Source of the DNA: an uncultured Flavobacteriaceae bacterium
Lineage (GTDB): Bacteria; Bacteroidota; Bacteroidia; Flavobacteriales; Flavobacteriaceae
Assembly: GCA_947487895.1 (NCBI GenBank)
Contig: CANKYF010000016.1
Location: 1-64,000 of the forward strand
Reading direction: 5' to 3'
Length of the DNA: 64,000 nt
In this document: positions 24,171-34,492 of the stretch, piece by piece
How the letters are laid out: the number at the start of each line of letters is the position of its first letter
Numbering within the stretch: position 1 is the stretch's first letter
The notes under the pieces: model-generated
What the model was told of the DNA's origin: nothing
Seen by the model: only the letters and a program-made list of their open reading frames with translations
Databases searched by the model: none
Translations under genes and position numbers: made by a program

Positions 24171-26972
24171 TTAAAATCTTAAGTTTAAATTCATAAAATA
24201 AGTCGTACCTCTTCCATACCAATATTTTGAACCAAAAACTGGTGTTTCTAGAGCTTTATCACCTCTAAGTTCTCTGTAATTAGCATTTCTTCCTTGTTCA
24301 AAACCACCTGTTTTATAGACTTCATCTAAAAGATTGTTCACGCTTGCAAATAATCCCACATAGTATTTTCCAACTTTCCATGATTTACCTCCTACCAAAT
24401 TAATTACCATATAATTTTTAAAACGTTCTTGTTGCAATAATTCTCTGGTTAAAGCTTCGTCATAATCATTAAATACATTGCCATCAAAATCTGTATTAAA
24501 ATTGGATGATCTGGTTAGCGGACTCACATCTATATAAGTGTTTTCGAAAAAATTGGCTGTAGCTCCAAACCACCAAAATTCTGGATCTCTATATTCAAAC
24601 CCAACCGAATAAGCACTTTGTGGTCCTGAAGCCAATTTGTAATTCTCTAAATATGACACTCCAAAATCTTTAAATCCATCAACAAAACCTGCTTCTATAG
24701 ATTCTTGATCTGGTTCAGTTGACAGGAATAAATTAGGGTTATTATCATATATAAATTGCCCAACAGACGCGGCACCTTTCAACTTAATACTTGAAGTTAC
24801 TTGAGCTTCAATACCTAATTCTATTCCTGCATGTTTTTTAGTTATACCCTGTAGAACCTCTTGAACAAATACTTGATTGTCTCCTCCTATACCATCGGCA
24901 AAAAAGAAAGAAATCTCATTGGCATCTGTAATTTTCGTAACATATCCAGTAGCTTTTGCCTGTATTATAGGAGATCTAAAAATATAGCTTACATCTGCTG
25001 ATATTATTTTTTCTTCTGAAATATTAGGTACTATATTGTGATTTTCTCTAGAATTAAAAAATGTATTTTGAATAGTTGGTGCTCTTAAAATATACCCTGC
25101 ATTAAAGTTAATTAGGTTCTTGCCTGACAATTTGTAAACAGCTCCTGATTTTAGGCTTAAGCCTGTAAAAGACAGTTTTTGGCCTTTGCCTAATGAAGCA
25201 TCTGGAAATCCACCATTTTGGTACAATCCTTCTCTTTGATATTGGAGCTGTTTCACACTAGCTGAGATATAAAAATCTATTTTCTTATAGGTGAATTGTG
25301 CTTGAGCAAAAGCACTTAATTCATTTGCCAAAATATTGTAATGGTACTTAAACTTATCACCTTCACTTACAAGTCTATTAGGATTTAACAAATCATTTTG
25401 AGCTTCATCAATAGTACTTGCAAACCCATCAATATCTAAATATGTTGAAGCGCCCAGAAGATCTAAGACACTAGCAAAATTCTCAGATTTCAAATTTTTA
25501 TACCCTACATAGGCTGTTAGTTCAACATTATCATTTAATGTTTTATTTAAAATTGAATTTATAGTGAGTTGCGTGTCATCAACCCTGTCTTCATATAATG
25601 CATAAATGGCGTTTCCACCGTTTTGGGAATTGCTAATATTGGCTTCATAAAGTGCATTCCAATTAATTTGTCCGTCATTTTGAAAATCTTTAAAAGCACC
25701 ATATGCAAATTGCAAATCATTAGGAAAGTTCCTTTCAAAATAACTAGGCAGTTTTTGATAATAGGTTGGACTAGGGTTAGCACCACCACCCATAGGGAAA
25801 CCGCTCACTAAATCTGTGCCATTATAGTCTAATCTACTATTTCCCACCTTACCAAATTGATAACCTAAATTGGTTTGTAATGACGCTTTACTATTTACAT
25901 TCCAATAATGATTTAACAATACAATTGGTTCATTAACTTCTTTAATTCTAGAATTTCTTTTCTTTCCATCTTGGTATCCCCAATATTCATTATATGTTAT
26001 ATCTTTTAAATCATAAACTTCTTGCGTATTTGGAGACGATTTGCCTCTTCGATTAGGCGTATAGATAGTAGTGAGATTAAAACTATGTTTATCATTAATC
26101 TTCTTTTCTACGGAAGCAAAAAATGAATTAGAATTATAACTTGTTGCATCTTGAAAACCTTCATTACCCCAACGCCTACCAAACGAAATAGTGTAAGCCC
26201 AATTATTTTTAAGTAACCCCGAAGCATACGTAGCCATAAGTCTATTGGTATAACTTCTATTGGACGACGAATATGTTATTCTTCCGCCAGATCTAGATTC
26301 AGAAGGTCTTACATTAATGTTTACGCTTCCTAAAACTCCTCCAAAAGCCACCGTTGAAGGTGAAAACCCTGTAGCCAATTCTTGATGTCTCAACACATCA
26401 TTTATACCTCCCCAATTACTCCATTGCGGTCTTCCGTTATAAGCTTTATTCATTTCAGTACCATTTATTAAAACTGAGCTGTTGTTAGAATCTAAACCTC
26501 TTATTCTGAAAAAAGAAGAACTAAACTCAAAGGCAGCAGTTCTTTGAAATACATCTAAAGAAGACGCTAAAAGACCTGAAATGTTATCTGCACCACTTGT
26601 GTCATCATTCAATTCATCATCTGAAAGTGTAATTGTAAACAAGTCTTCTATTTCAGAGGCATCTCTTTCTAAAGTCATATCTGAGATATTGATTGTCTGT
26701 TCTTCATTTACAACTATAGGAAATCGTTTTGTGAGGTATCCCTTTTTAGAAATTACTAAGGTTTGCTCACCTAGAGGAATATTTTCTGAGAGTTGAAATT
26801 CACCAAGTGCATTGGTCAAAGTTTTTAAGTTGGTTTCTTTAATGTGAATCAAAACTCCTTCAATTGGTTTTAACATCAAATCTTCCTTTACACTACCAAT
26901 TATCATCGTGCTTTGAGCAAAAAGAGAAATATTGCAAAAACATAAAAATGAGAGAAAAAACGTTTTATCCAT
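24171..26972 (-). CDS. TonB-dependent receptor (carboxypeptidase-regulatory-like N-terminus)
   Basis: A 933-residue outer-membrane transporter. The signal peptide ends at LFAQ. Residues about 22-105 are a carboxypeptidase-D-regulatory-like domain (GSVKEDLMLKPIEGVLI). The plug follows (FRIRGLDSNNSSVLINGTEMN, GRPQWSNWGGIND), then a 22-strand barrel ending in an aromatic strand FMNLNLRF. The substrate is unknown. Neighbours (EEP nuclease divergently upstream, DUF5689 lipoprotein downstream) suggest DNA, nucleotide or phosphorus scavenging. It and the receptor at 28646 share the WSNWxGxND plug motif. Confidence 0.9.
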   Translation of the reverse strand: MDKTFFLSFLCFCNISLFAQSTMIIGSVKEDLMLKPIEGVLIHIKETNLKTLTNALGEFQLSENIPLGEQTLVISKKGYLTKRFPIVVNEEQTINISDMTLERDASEIEDLFTITLSDDELNDDTSGADNISGLLASSLDVFQRTAAFEFSSSFFRIRGLDSNNSSVLINGTEMNKAYNGRPQWSNWGGINDVLRHQELATGFSPSTVAFGGVLGSVNINVRPSESRSGGRITYSSSNRSYTNRLMATYASGLLKNNWAYTISFGRRWGNEGFQDATSYNSNSFFASVEKKINDKHSFNLTTIYTPNRRGKSSPNTQEVYDLKDITYNEYWGYQDGKKRNSRIKEVNEPIVLLNHYWNVNSKASLQTNLGYQFGKVGNSRLDYNGTDLVSGFPMGGGANPSPTYYQKLPSYFERNFPNDLQFAYGAFKDFQNDGQINWNALYEANISNSQNGGNAIYALYEDRVDDTQLTINSILNKTLNDNVELTAYVGYKNLKSENFASVLDLLGASTYLDIDGFASTIDEAQNDLLNPNRLVSEGDKFKYHYNILANELSAFAQAQFTYKKIDFYISASVKQLQYQREGLYQNGGFPDASLGKGQKLSFTGLSLKSGAVYKLSGKNLINFNAGYILRAPTIQNTFFNSRENHNIVPNISEEKIISADVSYIFRSPIIQAKATGYVTKITDANEISFFFADGIGGDNQVFVQEVLQGITKKHAGIELGIEAQVTSSIKLKGAASVGQFIYDNNPNLFLSTEPDQESIEAGFVDGFKDFGVSYLENYKLASGPQSAYSVGFEYRDPEFWWFGATANFFENTYIDVSPLTRSSNFNTDFDGNVFNDYDEALTRELLQQERFKNYMVINLVGGKSWKVGKYYVGLFASVNNLLDEVYKTGGFEQGRNANYRELRGDKALETPVFGSKYWYGRGTTYFMNLNLRF

Positions 26973-27061
26973 AGAAAAATAAACATCAAATATTTCAGAA
27001 ATGTAAACTAATTCTTAATAAAAATCAAAAAATGTACTATTTTTAATTAATATTTATTCCA

Positions 27062-28117
27062 ATGAAACTTTCAAAACATCACCTCTTTATAGTATTTTTT
27101 CTCTTAAATATTCCCATTCAAGCACAAGAAAAGACCTTTAAAATTCACACCATAGCCTTCTATAATTTGGAGAATTTATTTGATGCCATAGATGATCCTA
27201 AAAAACTTGATGAGTATAGTCCTATAATGGAAATAAAAACAAATAGAGAAGACGTGTACAAAAAGAAGATTAAAAATATGGCTCGTGTAATTGCCGATAT
27301 TGGTTTTGACACTTCTAAAAATTCTCCAAGTATTATTGGTTTATGTGAAATTGAAAACAAAATTGTTTTAGAAGACTTGGTAAATGACACTTCTCTTATA
27401 AAAAAAGATTACGGTATTATTCATTTTGAAGGACCTGATGTAAGAGGTATTGACGTAGCTCTTTTATTCCAGAAAAAAGCATTTATACCTTTAAATTCTA
27501 GTACGTTTGAACTAAAGATATACGATAATGAAAATCAAAAACGAATTTATACAAGAGATCAGTTATTAGTTAGTGGCCAGTTGGAAGGTGAATTAATTCA
27601 TATAATGGCAAATCATTGGCCATCAAGGCGCGGTGGTGAAAGTAGAAGTAAGACTAAAAGAATTGCAGCTGCCAAATTAAATAAACACATTATTGATTCT
27701 CTTCAAAATAACAATCCTTATGCTAAGATTTTTGTAATGGGCGATTTAAATGATAATCCAACAAACTCTAGTATAAAGAAGGTTTTAAAAGCTAAGGAGA
27801 AAAAAAGTAAAGTTGGTTTAAAAGGGATTTACAATCCTTTTACCAAATTTTACAAAAATGGTTTAGGAACTACAGCTTATAGAGATTCATGGAGCTTATT
27901 TGACCAAATTATGATTACAAAACCCTTGATTGATAAAAACTATGATTCTTTTAGATTTTATAAAGCAGGTATTTATAATAAAAACTACCTCATCACCAAA
28001 AAAGGAAAATATAAAGGTTATCCTCTAAGAAGTTTTTCTAATGGTAGTTTTAACAATGGTTTTAGTGACCATTTCCCAGTTTATTTACAAGTAATAAAAA
28101 AGGTTAGTTTACCCTAA
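27062..28117 (+). CDS. Secreted endonuclease/exonuclease/phosphatase family protein
   Basis: A 351-residue secreted paralogue of the gene at 20448. The signal peptide ends at IPIQAQ (about residue 21). The EEP framework is complete: FYNLENLFD, GLCEIEN, RGIDVALLF, ANHWPSRRGG, VMGDLNDNP and SDHFPVYL. It is expected to hydrolyse extracellular or periplasmic phosphodiesters, most simply DNA. It is divergent from a TonB receptor and overlaps a convergent membrane-protein gene by 9 bp. Confidence 0.88.
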   Translation: MKLSKHHLFIVFFLLNIPIQAQEKTFKIHTIAFYNLENLFDAIDDPKKLDEYSPIMEIKTNREDVYKKKIKNMARVIADIGFDTSKNSPSIIGLCEIENKIVLEDLVNDTSLIKKDYGIIHFEGPDVRGIDVALLFQKKAFIPLNSSTFELKIYDNENQKRIYTRDQLLVSGQLEGELIHIMANHWPSRRGGESRSKTKRIAAAKLNKHIIDSLQNNNPYAKIFVMGDLNDNPTNSSIKKVLKAKEKKSKVGLKGIYNPFTKFYKNGLGTTAYRDSWSLFDQIMITKPLIDKNYDSFRFYKAGIYNKNYLITKKGKYKGYPLRSFSNGSFNNGFSDHFPVYLQVIKKVSLP

Positions 28118-28546
28118 CCAAGTTCCCCAAGGAATTCTAGATAGTAACAATACTAAAGCAATGGTATAGAAAATGGCTATCTTTTTTAATTTGGCAGTAG
28201 AAGTCAATAGTTTTTTATGCTTAGAGTATCCTACAGTTATTAAAGCAACCGCCAAAATATTTACAAATGGGTGCTCTACTAAATACAACCTTGCTAAGCT
28301 ATTACTCATTACACCTCCACCCAATTCTCCCCAAAGACTAAATCTTGGTGATACAAAATAAAGAATAACACCTATTAATAATTGTACATGAGACAAGATT
28401 AATGTGAACAACGATATTCTAAAATCTTTGGCACTATATTCCTTTCCTCCAACTGTTTTAATTATAGCATTAAAAACTGCAATTATTAAAATTATTAGTA
28501 CTAAATATGCCCAATAAGAGTGTAAAGAAAGTATAACTTCGTACAT
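28109..28546 (-). CDS. Four-helix inner-membrane protein
   Basis: A 145-residue protein with about four transmembrane helices (SYWAYLVLIILIIAVF; LFTLILSHVQLLIGVIL; VNILAVALITVGY; KIAIFYTIALVLLLSR). I start at ATG 28546 (MYEVILSLHSYW); the frame reaches back to 28573. Histidines in SLHSYW, LSHVQ and EHPFVN are placed near helix ends and could bind haem; similar flavobacterial proteins are often labelled 'cytochrome B', but that is uncertain. It overlaps the convergent EEP gene by 9 bp. Confidence 0.65.
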   Translation of the reverse strand: MYEVILSLHSYWAYLVLIILIIAVFNAIIKTVGGKEYSAKDFRISLFTLILSHVQLLIGVILYFVSPRFSLWGELGGGVMSNSLARLYLVEHPFVNILAVALITVGYSKHKKLLTSTAKLKKIAIFYTIALVLLLSRIPWGTWLG

Positions 28547-28600
28547 GATTATATATTTTTTAGATGTCATCAAAAATAATGAATTTAATCTATAAAAAAA

Positions 28601-28619
28601 CCGCTTCTTTTAGAAGCGG
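28601..28619 (-). terminator. Terminator of the second TonB receptor
   Basis: An 8-bp stem CCGCTTCT/AGAAGCGG has a 3-nt loop and is followed on the minus strand by a run of seven T. It lies 27 bp after the receptor stop. Confidence 0.9.
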
Positions 28620-28645
28620 CTCATATTTTAAACTTATTAAGTTTA

Positions 28646-31375
28646 TTAGAATTTGTAACGCAAACTAAAATTCCATGTTCTACCTAAGCCAAAGTAACCT
28701 TGATTATCATCTGCAATACCATTATAAACTCTTCCGTTAGAAGCATAAGTACCAGCAGAAGCATCATCTGGATCAACTAAATCACTTGCTTTTATGTTTG
28801 TTCTTAATTCAGAAAGGTACACTTTGTAAAAAACATTATTCACATTAAGTCTCATATTAAGAGAGTTTTGCTTATCCTTTCCTAATAACATTTTGTATGA
28901 TATCCCCATGTCAACGATATCATATGATGGTAATTTTAAGTTTTCTTTTACGGCGCCTACATCAGCATATAAGTTATCATAATATCTGTAGTCTGCATCA
29001 ATAGAAAATCTTTCTGCTATTCTATAATCTACACTTAAACCAGCAGTGAATTGGGCTGCATCACCTACTTTACCTCCATCAAAATCAGCATTATCAGTAC
29101 TAATTACGTTTTGTTCCTCATCTGTAATTTGAGTTACTCCATTACCTTTAAATACCCAGTCGCCAACCGAAACAAAACCACTAAGTCTAAGGTCTTTTGT
29201 TGGTCTAGCTGTAAAGTCTACTTCAACTCCAGTATGTACTTGTTGTACACCAAAATTTGTACTAAATTGTAATTGATCATTTACAATGCTTGAAGAAGTT
29301 ACAACCCTATCTTCCCAAGAGGTTCTATATAAGTTTAAGTTTGCTGAGAAAGATGGGCTCTTAAAGCTATAGCCTGCTTCTAAACCTAAAATCTTCTCAT
29401 TTTCTGTTAAAGGATTCACCAAATTTGTAAAGTTTAAGTAAATATTATCATGGTAAGGCTGACGTGAATAATAGCCAGCATTAACATATACCCTGTTATC
29501 TTCATTGATAATTAAACTACCGCCTCCTTTAACGTTAAATCCAAAATTATTTATTTTTTCAGAATCTACGCCATCAGTAATTCCATCAGGAAGCGGAGTA
29601 CCAGTCCATTGAGATGAAGTACCGTCTATTAAAGATTGGTCTGCATATTGAAAGTGGTCAAAACGTTGGTGAAATTGATTAGATGCTGCTCCTTGAAAAA
29701 ATGCAGTAAAATTATCATTAGCATATTCTAATTGCGCAAAAACACCTCCGTAATTAATGCGCTCATCGTTACTATAAGCTATTTTATCATCCTCTTTCAC
29801 TTTTTCAAATAAAATGGCCCAAGGGTCTGCATCTAAACTGTAATCTGTAATTACATTTTTGTATGTTCCAAAAGAACCATAGGTTTGATGCCCATTATTT
29901 TGGTCTCTTAATCTGATGTTTTCTTGCCAAGTATTTAAACCATGGAAATTTTCAACAATTCTAAAGTGCTCACCGTAATATGTTCTTAAATCAAACCCAG
30001 CATTTAATGTTAAATTTTCATTTAATTGCTTCTCTAAGTTAGATACTAAACCATACCAACTGTGTAAGTTCATAGAAGATCGTGTAACATAAGCTGGTTG
30101 GCTACCAAAATACACTCCAGCGCCATTATTTACTTGCGCATTTTGCGCATAAATGGCATCGTAATCAATTCTTCCATCTGCTGTTCTTATACGGTTACCT
30201 CTATTTCCAGTTCCGCCACCACGTCCCCAAGACGCATATAATACTGTAGATAAATTAGTGGTTTCATTAATATTGAAATCCCAGTTTAGATTAGCTACTG
30301 GTTTATGATAAAAATTTCTTCTTTCAGTCATGTACTCACCTTGATAAGTTCCCCAGTTATTATTGTATCTTCTACCATATTGTAAATACGAAGAAATATT
30401 TTTAGCAAAATTTTGATCATGATACTGAGGCGCCCCTGTAATTAAAAAGTTAAAGTTATGTCTGTCATTAGGTGTGTAACCTACAGAAATAAAATAAGTT
30501 TGTCCTTGTCCAAAATTACCCTCATTATAACCATCTCCTTGCCAATGAGATAACATAAAGCTACCTCCCCAACCTTTTTCATTTCTTCCTGTGTTATAAG
30601 CTAAAGTTGTTTTAAGATAATTATTATTAGCAACACCAGTATAGGCAAATCCGCTTTCTTTTTTGCTTGTTGTTTTTGTTACAAAGTTAACAGTACCACC
30701 AACAGATGATATTGCTAGTTTAGAAGCTCCTAAACCACGCTGTATTTGTACTGCACTAGCAATGTCATTCATACCTGACCAATTCGACCAGAACATTTTG
30801 CCATCTTCCATACTATTAATTGGCTGTCCATTAATAAGGAATGCCGTATTATCTTGTTGAAAACCACGAACAGCCATTCTCGTATCTCCAAAACCTCCTG
30901 AAGCACCCGCAACATAAACTGAGGGAGTGTTTACTAGTGTCATGGTAATATCTTGCGTACCTATTTTCTTTTGAATTTCTGCAGCTTTTATTGTAGATAC
31001 AGCTACTGGCGTTTTTCTATCATCAGCCAAATCAATAATTCCGGTACCAACAATTACTATTTCTTCTAATGAATTATCTGGTGAAATTGTAATGTTTCCT
31101 ATATTAGTATCTCCGCTAAAAGTTAAAGTAATTGTTTCATAGCCTACATAAGAAATAACGATACTTCCTGAAGAGGCTTGAGTAGTTAAGGTAAATTTTC
31201 CATCAAAATCTGAAGAAACGCCATTTGTAGTTCCTTTTTCAATGATATTAGCTCCAGGAAGTGGTGCATTTAAATCTGAATCAATTACAACTCCTGTGAT
31301 TGTACTTTGTGCAAAAATAGTTGTGGTTAACAAAAATCCCGCAACTATTAATAAATAATGAGTAGTTTTTTTCAT
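28646..31375 (-). CDS. TonB-dependent receptor with carboxypeptidase-like domain
   Basis: A 909-residue outer-membrane receptor. The signal peptide ends at IFAQ (about residue 23). Residues about 24-110 are a CarboxypepD_reg-like domain (GVVIDSDLNAPLPGANII). The plug has AVRGFQQDNTAFLINGQ and FWSNWSGMND, and the barrel ends in FSLRYKF. The substrate is unknown. No SusD-like partner is adjacent. A -7 box at 31406 and a terminator at 28601 make it a single-gene unit, and it need not belong to the nuclease cluster. Confidence 0.9.
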   Translation of the reverse strand: MKKTTHYLLIVAGFLLTTTIFAQSTITGVVIDSDLNAPLPGANIIEKGTTNGVSSDFDGKFTLTTQASSGSIVISYVGYETITLTFSGDTNIGNITISPDNSLEEIVIVGTGIIDLADDRKTPVAVSTIKAAEIQKKIGTQDITMTLVNTPSVYVAGASGGFGDTRMAVRGFQQDNTAFLINGQPINSMEDGKMFWSNWSGMNDIASAVQIQRGLGASKLAISSVGGTVNFVTKTTSKKESGFAYTGVANNNYLKTTLAYNTGRNEKGWGGSFMLSHWQGDGYNEGNFGQGQTYFISVGYTPNDRHNFNFLITGAPQYHDQNFAKNISSYLQYGRRYNNNWGTYQGEYMTERRNFYHKPVANLNWDFNINETTNLSTVLYASWGRGGGTGNRGNRIRTADGRIDYDAIYAQNAQVNNGAGVYFGSQPAYVTRSSMNLHSWYGLVSNLEKQLNENLTLNAGFDLRTYYGEHFRIVENFHGLNTWQENIRLRDQNNGHQTYGSFGTYKNVITDYSLDADPWAILFEKVKEDDKIAYSNDERINYGGVFAQLEYANDNFTAFFQGAASNQFHQRFDHFQYADQSLIDGTSSQWTGTPLPDGITDGVDSEKINNFGFNVKGGGSLIINEDNRVYVNAGYYSRQPYHDNIYLNFTNLVNPLTENEKILGLEAGYSFKSPSFSANLNLYRTSWEDRVVTSSSIVNDQLQFSTNFGVQQVHTGVEVDFTARPTKDLRLSGFVSVGDWVFKGNGVTQITDEEQNVISTDNADFDGGKVGDAAQFTAGLSVDYRIAERFSIDADYRYYDNLYADVGAVKENLKLPSYDIVDMGISYKMLLGKDKQNSLNMRLNVNNVFYKVYLSELRTNIKASDLVDPDDASAGTYASNGRVYNGIADDNQGYFGLGRTWNFSLRYKF

Positions 31376-31405
31376 AATGAAGATTAATTAATTGAATTAG
31401 TCTTG

Positions 31406-31413
31406 CAAAACTA
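31406..31413 (-). promoter_or_regulatory. -7 box of the second TonB receptor
   Basis: Minus strand TAGTTTTG matches TAnnTTTG and predicts a leader of about 25 nt before the ATG at 31375. Confidence 0.5.
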
Positions 31414-31473
31414 CTCTCAAAACAAAGTGTAAATATTACGGAAATATTAAGAAAAGAATAACACTTTAAAAGT

Positions 31474-31511
31474 AAAAAGGGTGATAATACATTAAAATTA
31501 ACACCCTTTTT
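31474..31511. terminator. Terminator after pgi
   Basis: A 15-bp stem with one mismatch (31474-31488 with 31497-31511) has an 8-nt loop and T-runs on both sides. It lies 31 bp after the pgi stop on the minus strand. Confidence 0.85.
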
Positions 31512-31541
31512 CTTTTTTATTTATTACAATAAGACAAGATC

Positions 31542-33161
31542 CTATCTATAATTTTTATAATAATTCAACAAGTTAAGAGTGGATGAATCATGCTCATTTG
31601 TTGACGAATTGTTAAATTCTTGTAAAATTTTTGATGCTAGTTGTTTCCCTAGTTCAACACCAAATTGGTCATAGCTAAAAATATTCCAAATAACACCTTG
31701 TACAAAAATCTTGTGTTCATACATTGCTATTAACTTACCTAAACTTTTAGGCGTTAACTTTTCTATAAAAATGGTATTTGTTGGTTTGTTTCCTTCAAAT
31801 ATTTTAAACGAAATAATATCTTTTTGAGTACCCTCATCAATGACTTGACTCTCTGTTTTCCCATTTAAAAGCGCTTCCGTTTGTGCTAAAAAGTTTGAAA
31901 TTAATTTATCTTGATGGTCTTGATTACCATGTAAAGACTTTGCAAAACCTATAAAATCTGCGGGTATTAACTTGGTCCCTTGATGAATTAGTTGAAAAAA
32001 TGCGTGTTGCGAATTTGTTCCAGGTTCTCCCCAAATTAAAGTCCCTGTTTGGTAATCTATAAAATCTCCATTTCTATCAACGCTCTTACCGTTACTCTCC
32101 ATAATACCCTGTTGCAAGTATGTAGCAAATTGGTTTAAATATTGAGAGTATGCTATAATAGCCTCACTTTCCGCATTAAAAAAATTATTGTACCAAATAC
32201 TCAACAAACCTAAAACTACAGGGATATTTGATTCAAAATCTTCGTTTTTAAAATGCTCGTCCATAGCATTTGCTCCTTCTAGCAAGCTTGCGTAGTTTTC
32301 ATAACCCACTGCTAAACTAATTGAAAGTCCTACAGCACTCCATAAAGAAAAACGCCCCCCAACCCAGTTCCACATTGGAAAAATATTATTGGGGTCTATA
32401 CCAAAATTCTTAACAGCTTCTAAATTTGTAGACACAGCCACAAAGTGCTTAGCTATGTCTTCTTGTGAAGCAGATTGTAAAAACCACTCTTTTATGGTAT
32501 TTGCATTAGATAGTGTTTCTTGTGTTGTAAAGGTCTTAGACACTACTACAAATAATGTAGTTTCTGGGTCTAAGTTTTTAATAACTTCGTTTACATGATC
32601 TCCATCTACATTACTAACAAAATATGTTGTTAAATGATTCTTGTAATATTGAAGTGAATCTACAACCATTGCTGGTCCTAAATCTGAACCACCAATACCT
32701 ATGTTTACTACATGTGTAAACGCCTTACCTGTGTACCCTTTTTTGTCTCCGCTTACTACCTCATTGGTAAACGCTTTTATTTTTCTTTTTACATTATAAA
32801 TTTCTGGAATAACATTCACTCCATCTACATTCACAACCGCAGATTCAGGAGCTCTCAATGCCGAGTGTAATACCGCTCTACCTTCTGTTTTATTGATGAT
32901 ATCTCCTGAAAATTGACTTTGAATTGCTTCTTTAAGCTTTACATCATCAGCTAATTCTAATAAATATTTAAAGGTTTCTTCTGTGATTCTGTTTTTAGAA
33001 ACATCTACATAAAAGTCTTCCCATTTAATGGTAAATTTATTCGCTCTATCATGATCTTGAGCAAATAAGTCTTTCATATGTATATTGTTAACTTCTTGGT
33101 AGTGCTTCTGAAGCTTTTTCCAAGCCTCAGTTTGTGTAGGGTTGATTGTTGGCAACGACAT
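31542..33161 (-). CDS. pgi: Glucose-6-phosphate isomerase
   Basis: A 539-residue enzyme that interconverts glucose 6-phosphate and fructose 6-phosphate; cytosolic. Family motifs include [24 protein letters not shown] (phosphate binding), [26 protein letters not shown] (catalytic region) and EHKIFVQG near the end. Length is as in the E. coli enzyme. Its ATG overlaps the stop of the M23 peptidase gene by one base (TAATG), so it is translationally coupled to a cell-wall gene. A terminator follows. Confidence 0.96.
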   Translation of the reverse strand: MSLPTINPTQTEAWKKLQKHYQEVNNIHMKDLFAQDHDRANKFTIKWEDFYVDVSKNRITEETFKYLLELADDVKLKEAIQSQFSGDIINKTEGRAVLHSALRAPESAVVNVDGVNVIPEIYNVKRKIKAFTNEVVSGDKKGYTGKAFTHVVNIGIGGSDLGPAMVVDSLQYYKNHLTTYFVSNVDGDHVNEVIKNLDPETTLFVVVSKTFTTQETLSNANTIKEWFLQSASQEDIAKHFVAVSTNLEAVKNFGIDPNNIFPMWNWVGGRFSLWSAVGLSISLAVGYENYASLLEGANAMDEHFKNEDFESNIPVVLGLLSIWYNNFFNAESEAIIAYSQYLNQFATYLQQGIMESNGKSVDRNGDFIDYQTGTLIWGEPGTNSQHAFFQLIHQGTKLIPADFIGFAKSLHGNQDHQDKLISNFLAQTEALLNGKTESQVIDEGTQKDIISFKIFEGNKPTNTIFIEKLTPKSLGKLIAMYEHKIFVQGVIWNIFSYDQFGVELGKQLASKILQEFNNSSTNEHDSSTLNLLNYYKNYR

Positions 33162-34492
33162 TAGTTATAATTCTGTGTAATAAGATTAGTGTTTGTGTTT
33201 ATTGTGTCTTTTTCAATAATTACCTCTTCTTGTTCAAAAGAAATTTCATCTAATTGAATTTTTATAGGCTTTATAAAGTCTAAATATTTTGTTTTAAGTG
33301 AGTCTGAAATTGGTTTAGCTTCCGGTAATTTTTGTCTAAATGGATCTACTTGCCTTCCGTTCACCCAAAAACGATAACATACATGCGGCCCTCCTGTATT
33401 TCCTGTCATACCAACCCAACCAATAACATCACCTTGTTTTACAAATTGTCCCACTTTCGCATTACGCTTTCTCATATGTAGATATTGGGTTTCATAAGTA
33501 GCATTATGTCTAATTTTTACATAATTCCCATTTCCTCCTCTTCGTTCAGATTTAGTAACCGTTCCATTCGCAGTAGCCATAATGGGTGTACCAATTGGAG
33601 CTGCAAAATCAGTTCCTTTGTGTGCACGAACTTTGTATCCATAAACAGCTATTCTTCGTCTTAGATTATAACGAGAAGAGATTCTACTAAATTTCACAGG
33701 GGCTTTCAAGAATGCACGTCTTAAGTTTTTAGCATCTTCATTAAAATAATCGATGACACCTTTAACAGAATCTGTCTCAAACTGAAAGGCATAAAAAGGC
33801 TCGGTATTATGTTCAAAATAAGCTGCTTTTACATCATGTATTCCACCGTAAATAGAATCGTCTATATATTTATCTGTGTAAATTACTTTAAATCTATCCC
33901 CCTTTTGTAAACGCCTAAAATCTATAGTCCAAGCATAAATATTATCAGCTAACAAATTAGTTAAAACAGCACTTACGCCTTTATTATCTATTGTTTCTGA
34001 AATGCTACTTGTTATAACACCTGTTACAGTTTTTTGAATGTATTTTATAGGTTTTCTACTTTTAAAGGCATGAATAGAATCTTTAAAATTAATAACCACA
34101 TACTCTTCTTTATTGGGTTGATAAATAAAAGATTCTGGTATTTCTAATGAGTCTTTAGAGCATAAAAGGGTGTATGGTTTACCAACTTGAAGTCTTCTTA
34201 TATCAAAAGTATCTTTAGCTTTTTCTGCTATATGAAAGATTTTAGGATATCCTATTTTATTACGTTCTAGAATATCACCAAAGGTATCACCGTTTTTGAT
34301 GGTATCTCTTTTTACCACATAATTATTCAAATTAAAACCAAACTCATAAATCTCTTTTGGTTTTTTAACCTCAACAATCTCTTCTACTTCTAAGACTTCT
34401 TTTTTATCTTCTTTACAAGCACTAAAAAGACATAGTGCTAATACTAGTATTAAATATTTGTTCCCCAATCTTCTATCTCTTTTTTGGTCCAT
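33161..34492 (-). CDS. M23-family peptidoglycan endopeptidase lipoprotein
   Basis: A 443-residue lipoprotein (lipobox FSAC, about Cys26). Residues about 55-110 resemble a LysM or OapA-like wall-binding segment ([14 protein letters not shown]). The C-terminal M23 domain has [14 protein letters not shown] (zinc histidine and aspartate), GNYVKIRH and the catalytic YLHM histidine, all intact, so it should cleave peptide cross-links. The start lies 43 bp inside the TDO-like gene; it is kept because the signal peptide needs it. It is coupled to pgi downstream. Confidence 0.9.
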   Translation of the reverse strand: MDQKRDRRLGNKYLILVLALCLFSACKEDKKEVLEVEEIVEVKKPKEIYEFGFNLNNYVVKRDTIKNGDTFGDILERNKIGYPKIFHIAEKAKDTFDIRRLQVGKPYTLLCSKDSLEIPESFIYQPNKEEYVVINFKDSIHAFKSRKPIKYIQKTVTGVITSSISETIDNKGVSAVLTNLLADNIYAWTIDFRRLQKGDRFKVIYTDKYIDDSIYGGIHDVKAAYFEHNTEPFYAFQFETDSVKGVIDYFNEDAKNLRRAFLKAPVKFSRISSRYNLRRRIAVYGYKVRAHKGTDFAAPIGTPIMATANGTVTKSERRGGNGNYVKIRHNATYETQYLHMRKRNAKVGQFVKQGDVIGWVGMTGNTGGPHVCYRFWVNGRQVDPFRQKLPEAKPISDSLKTKYLDFIKPIKIQLDEISFEQEEVIIEKDTINTNTNLITQNYN

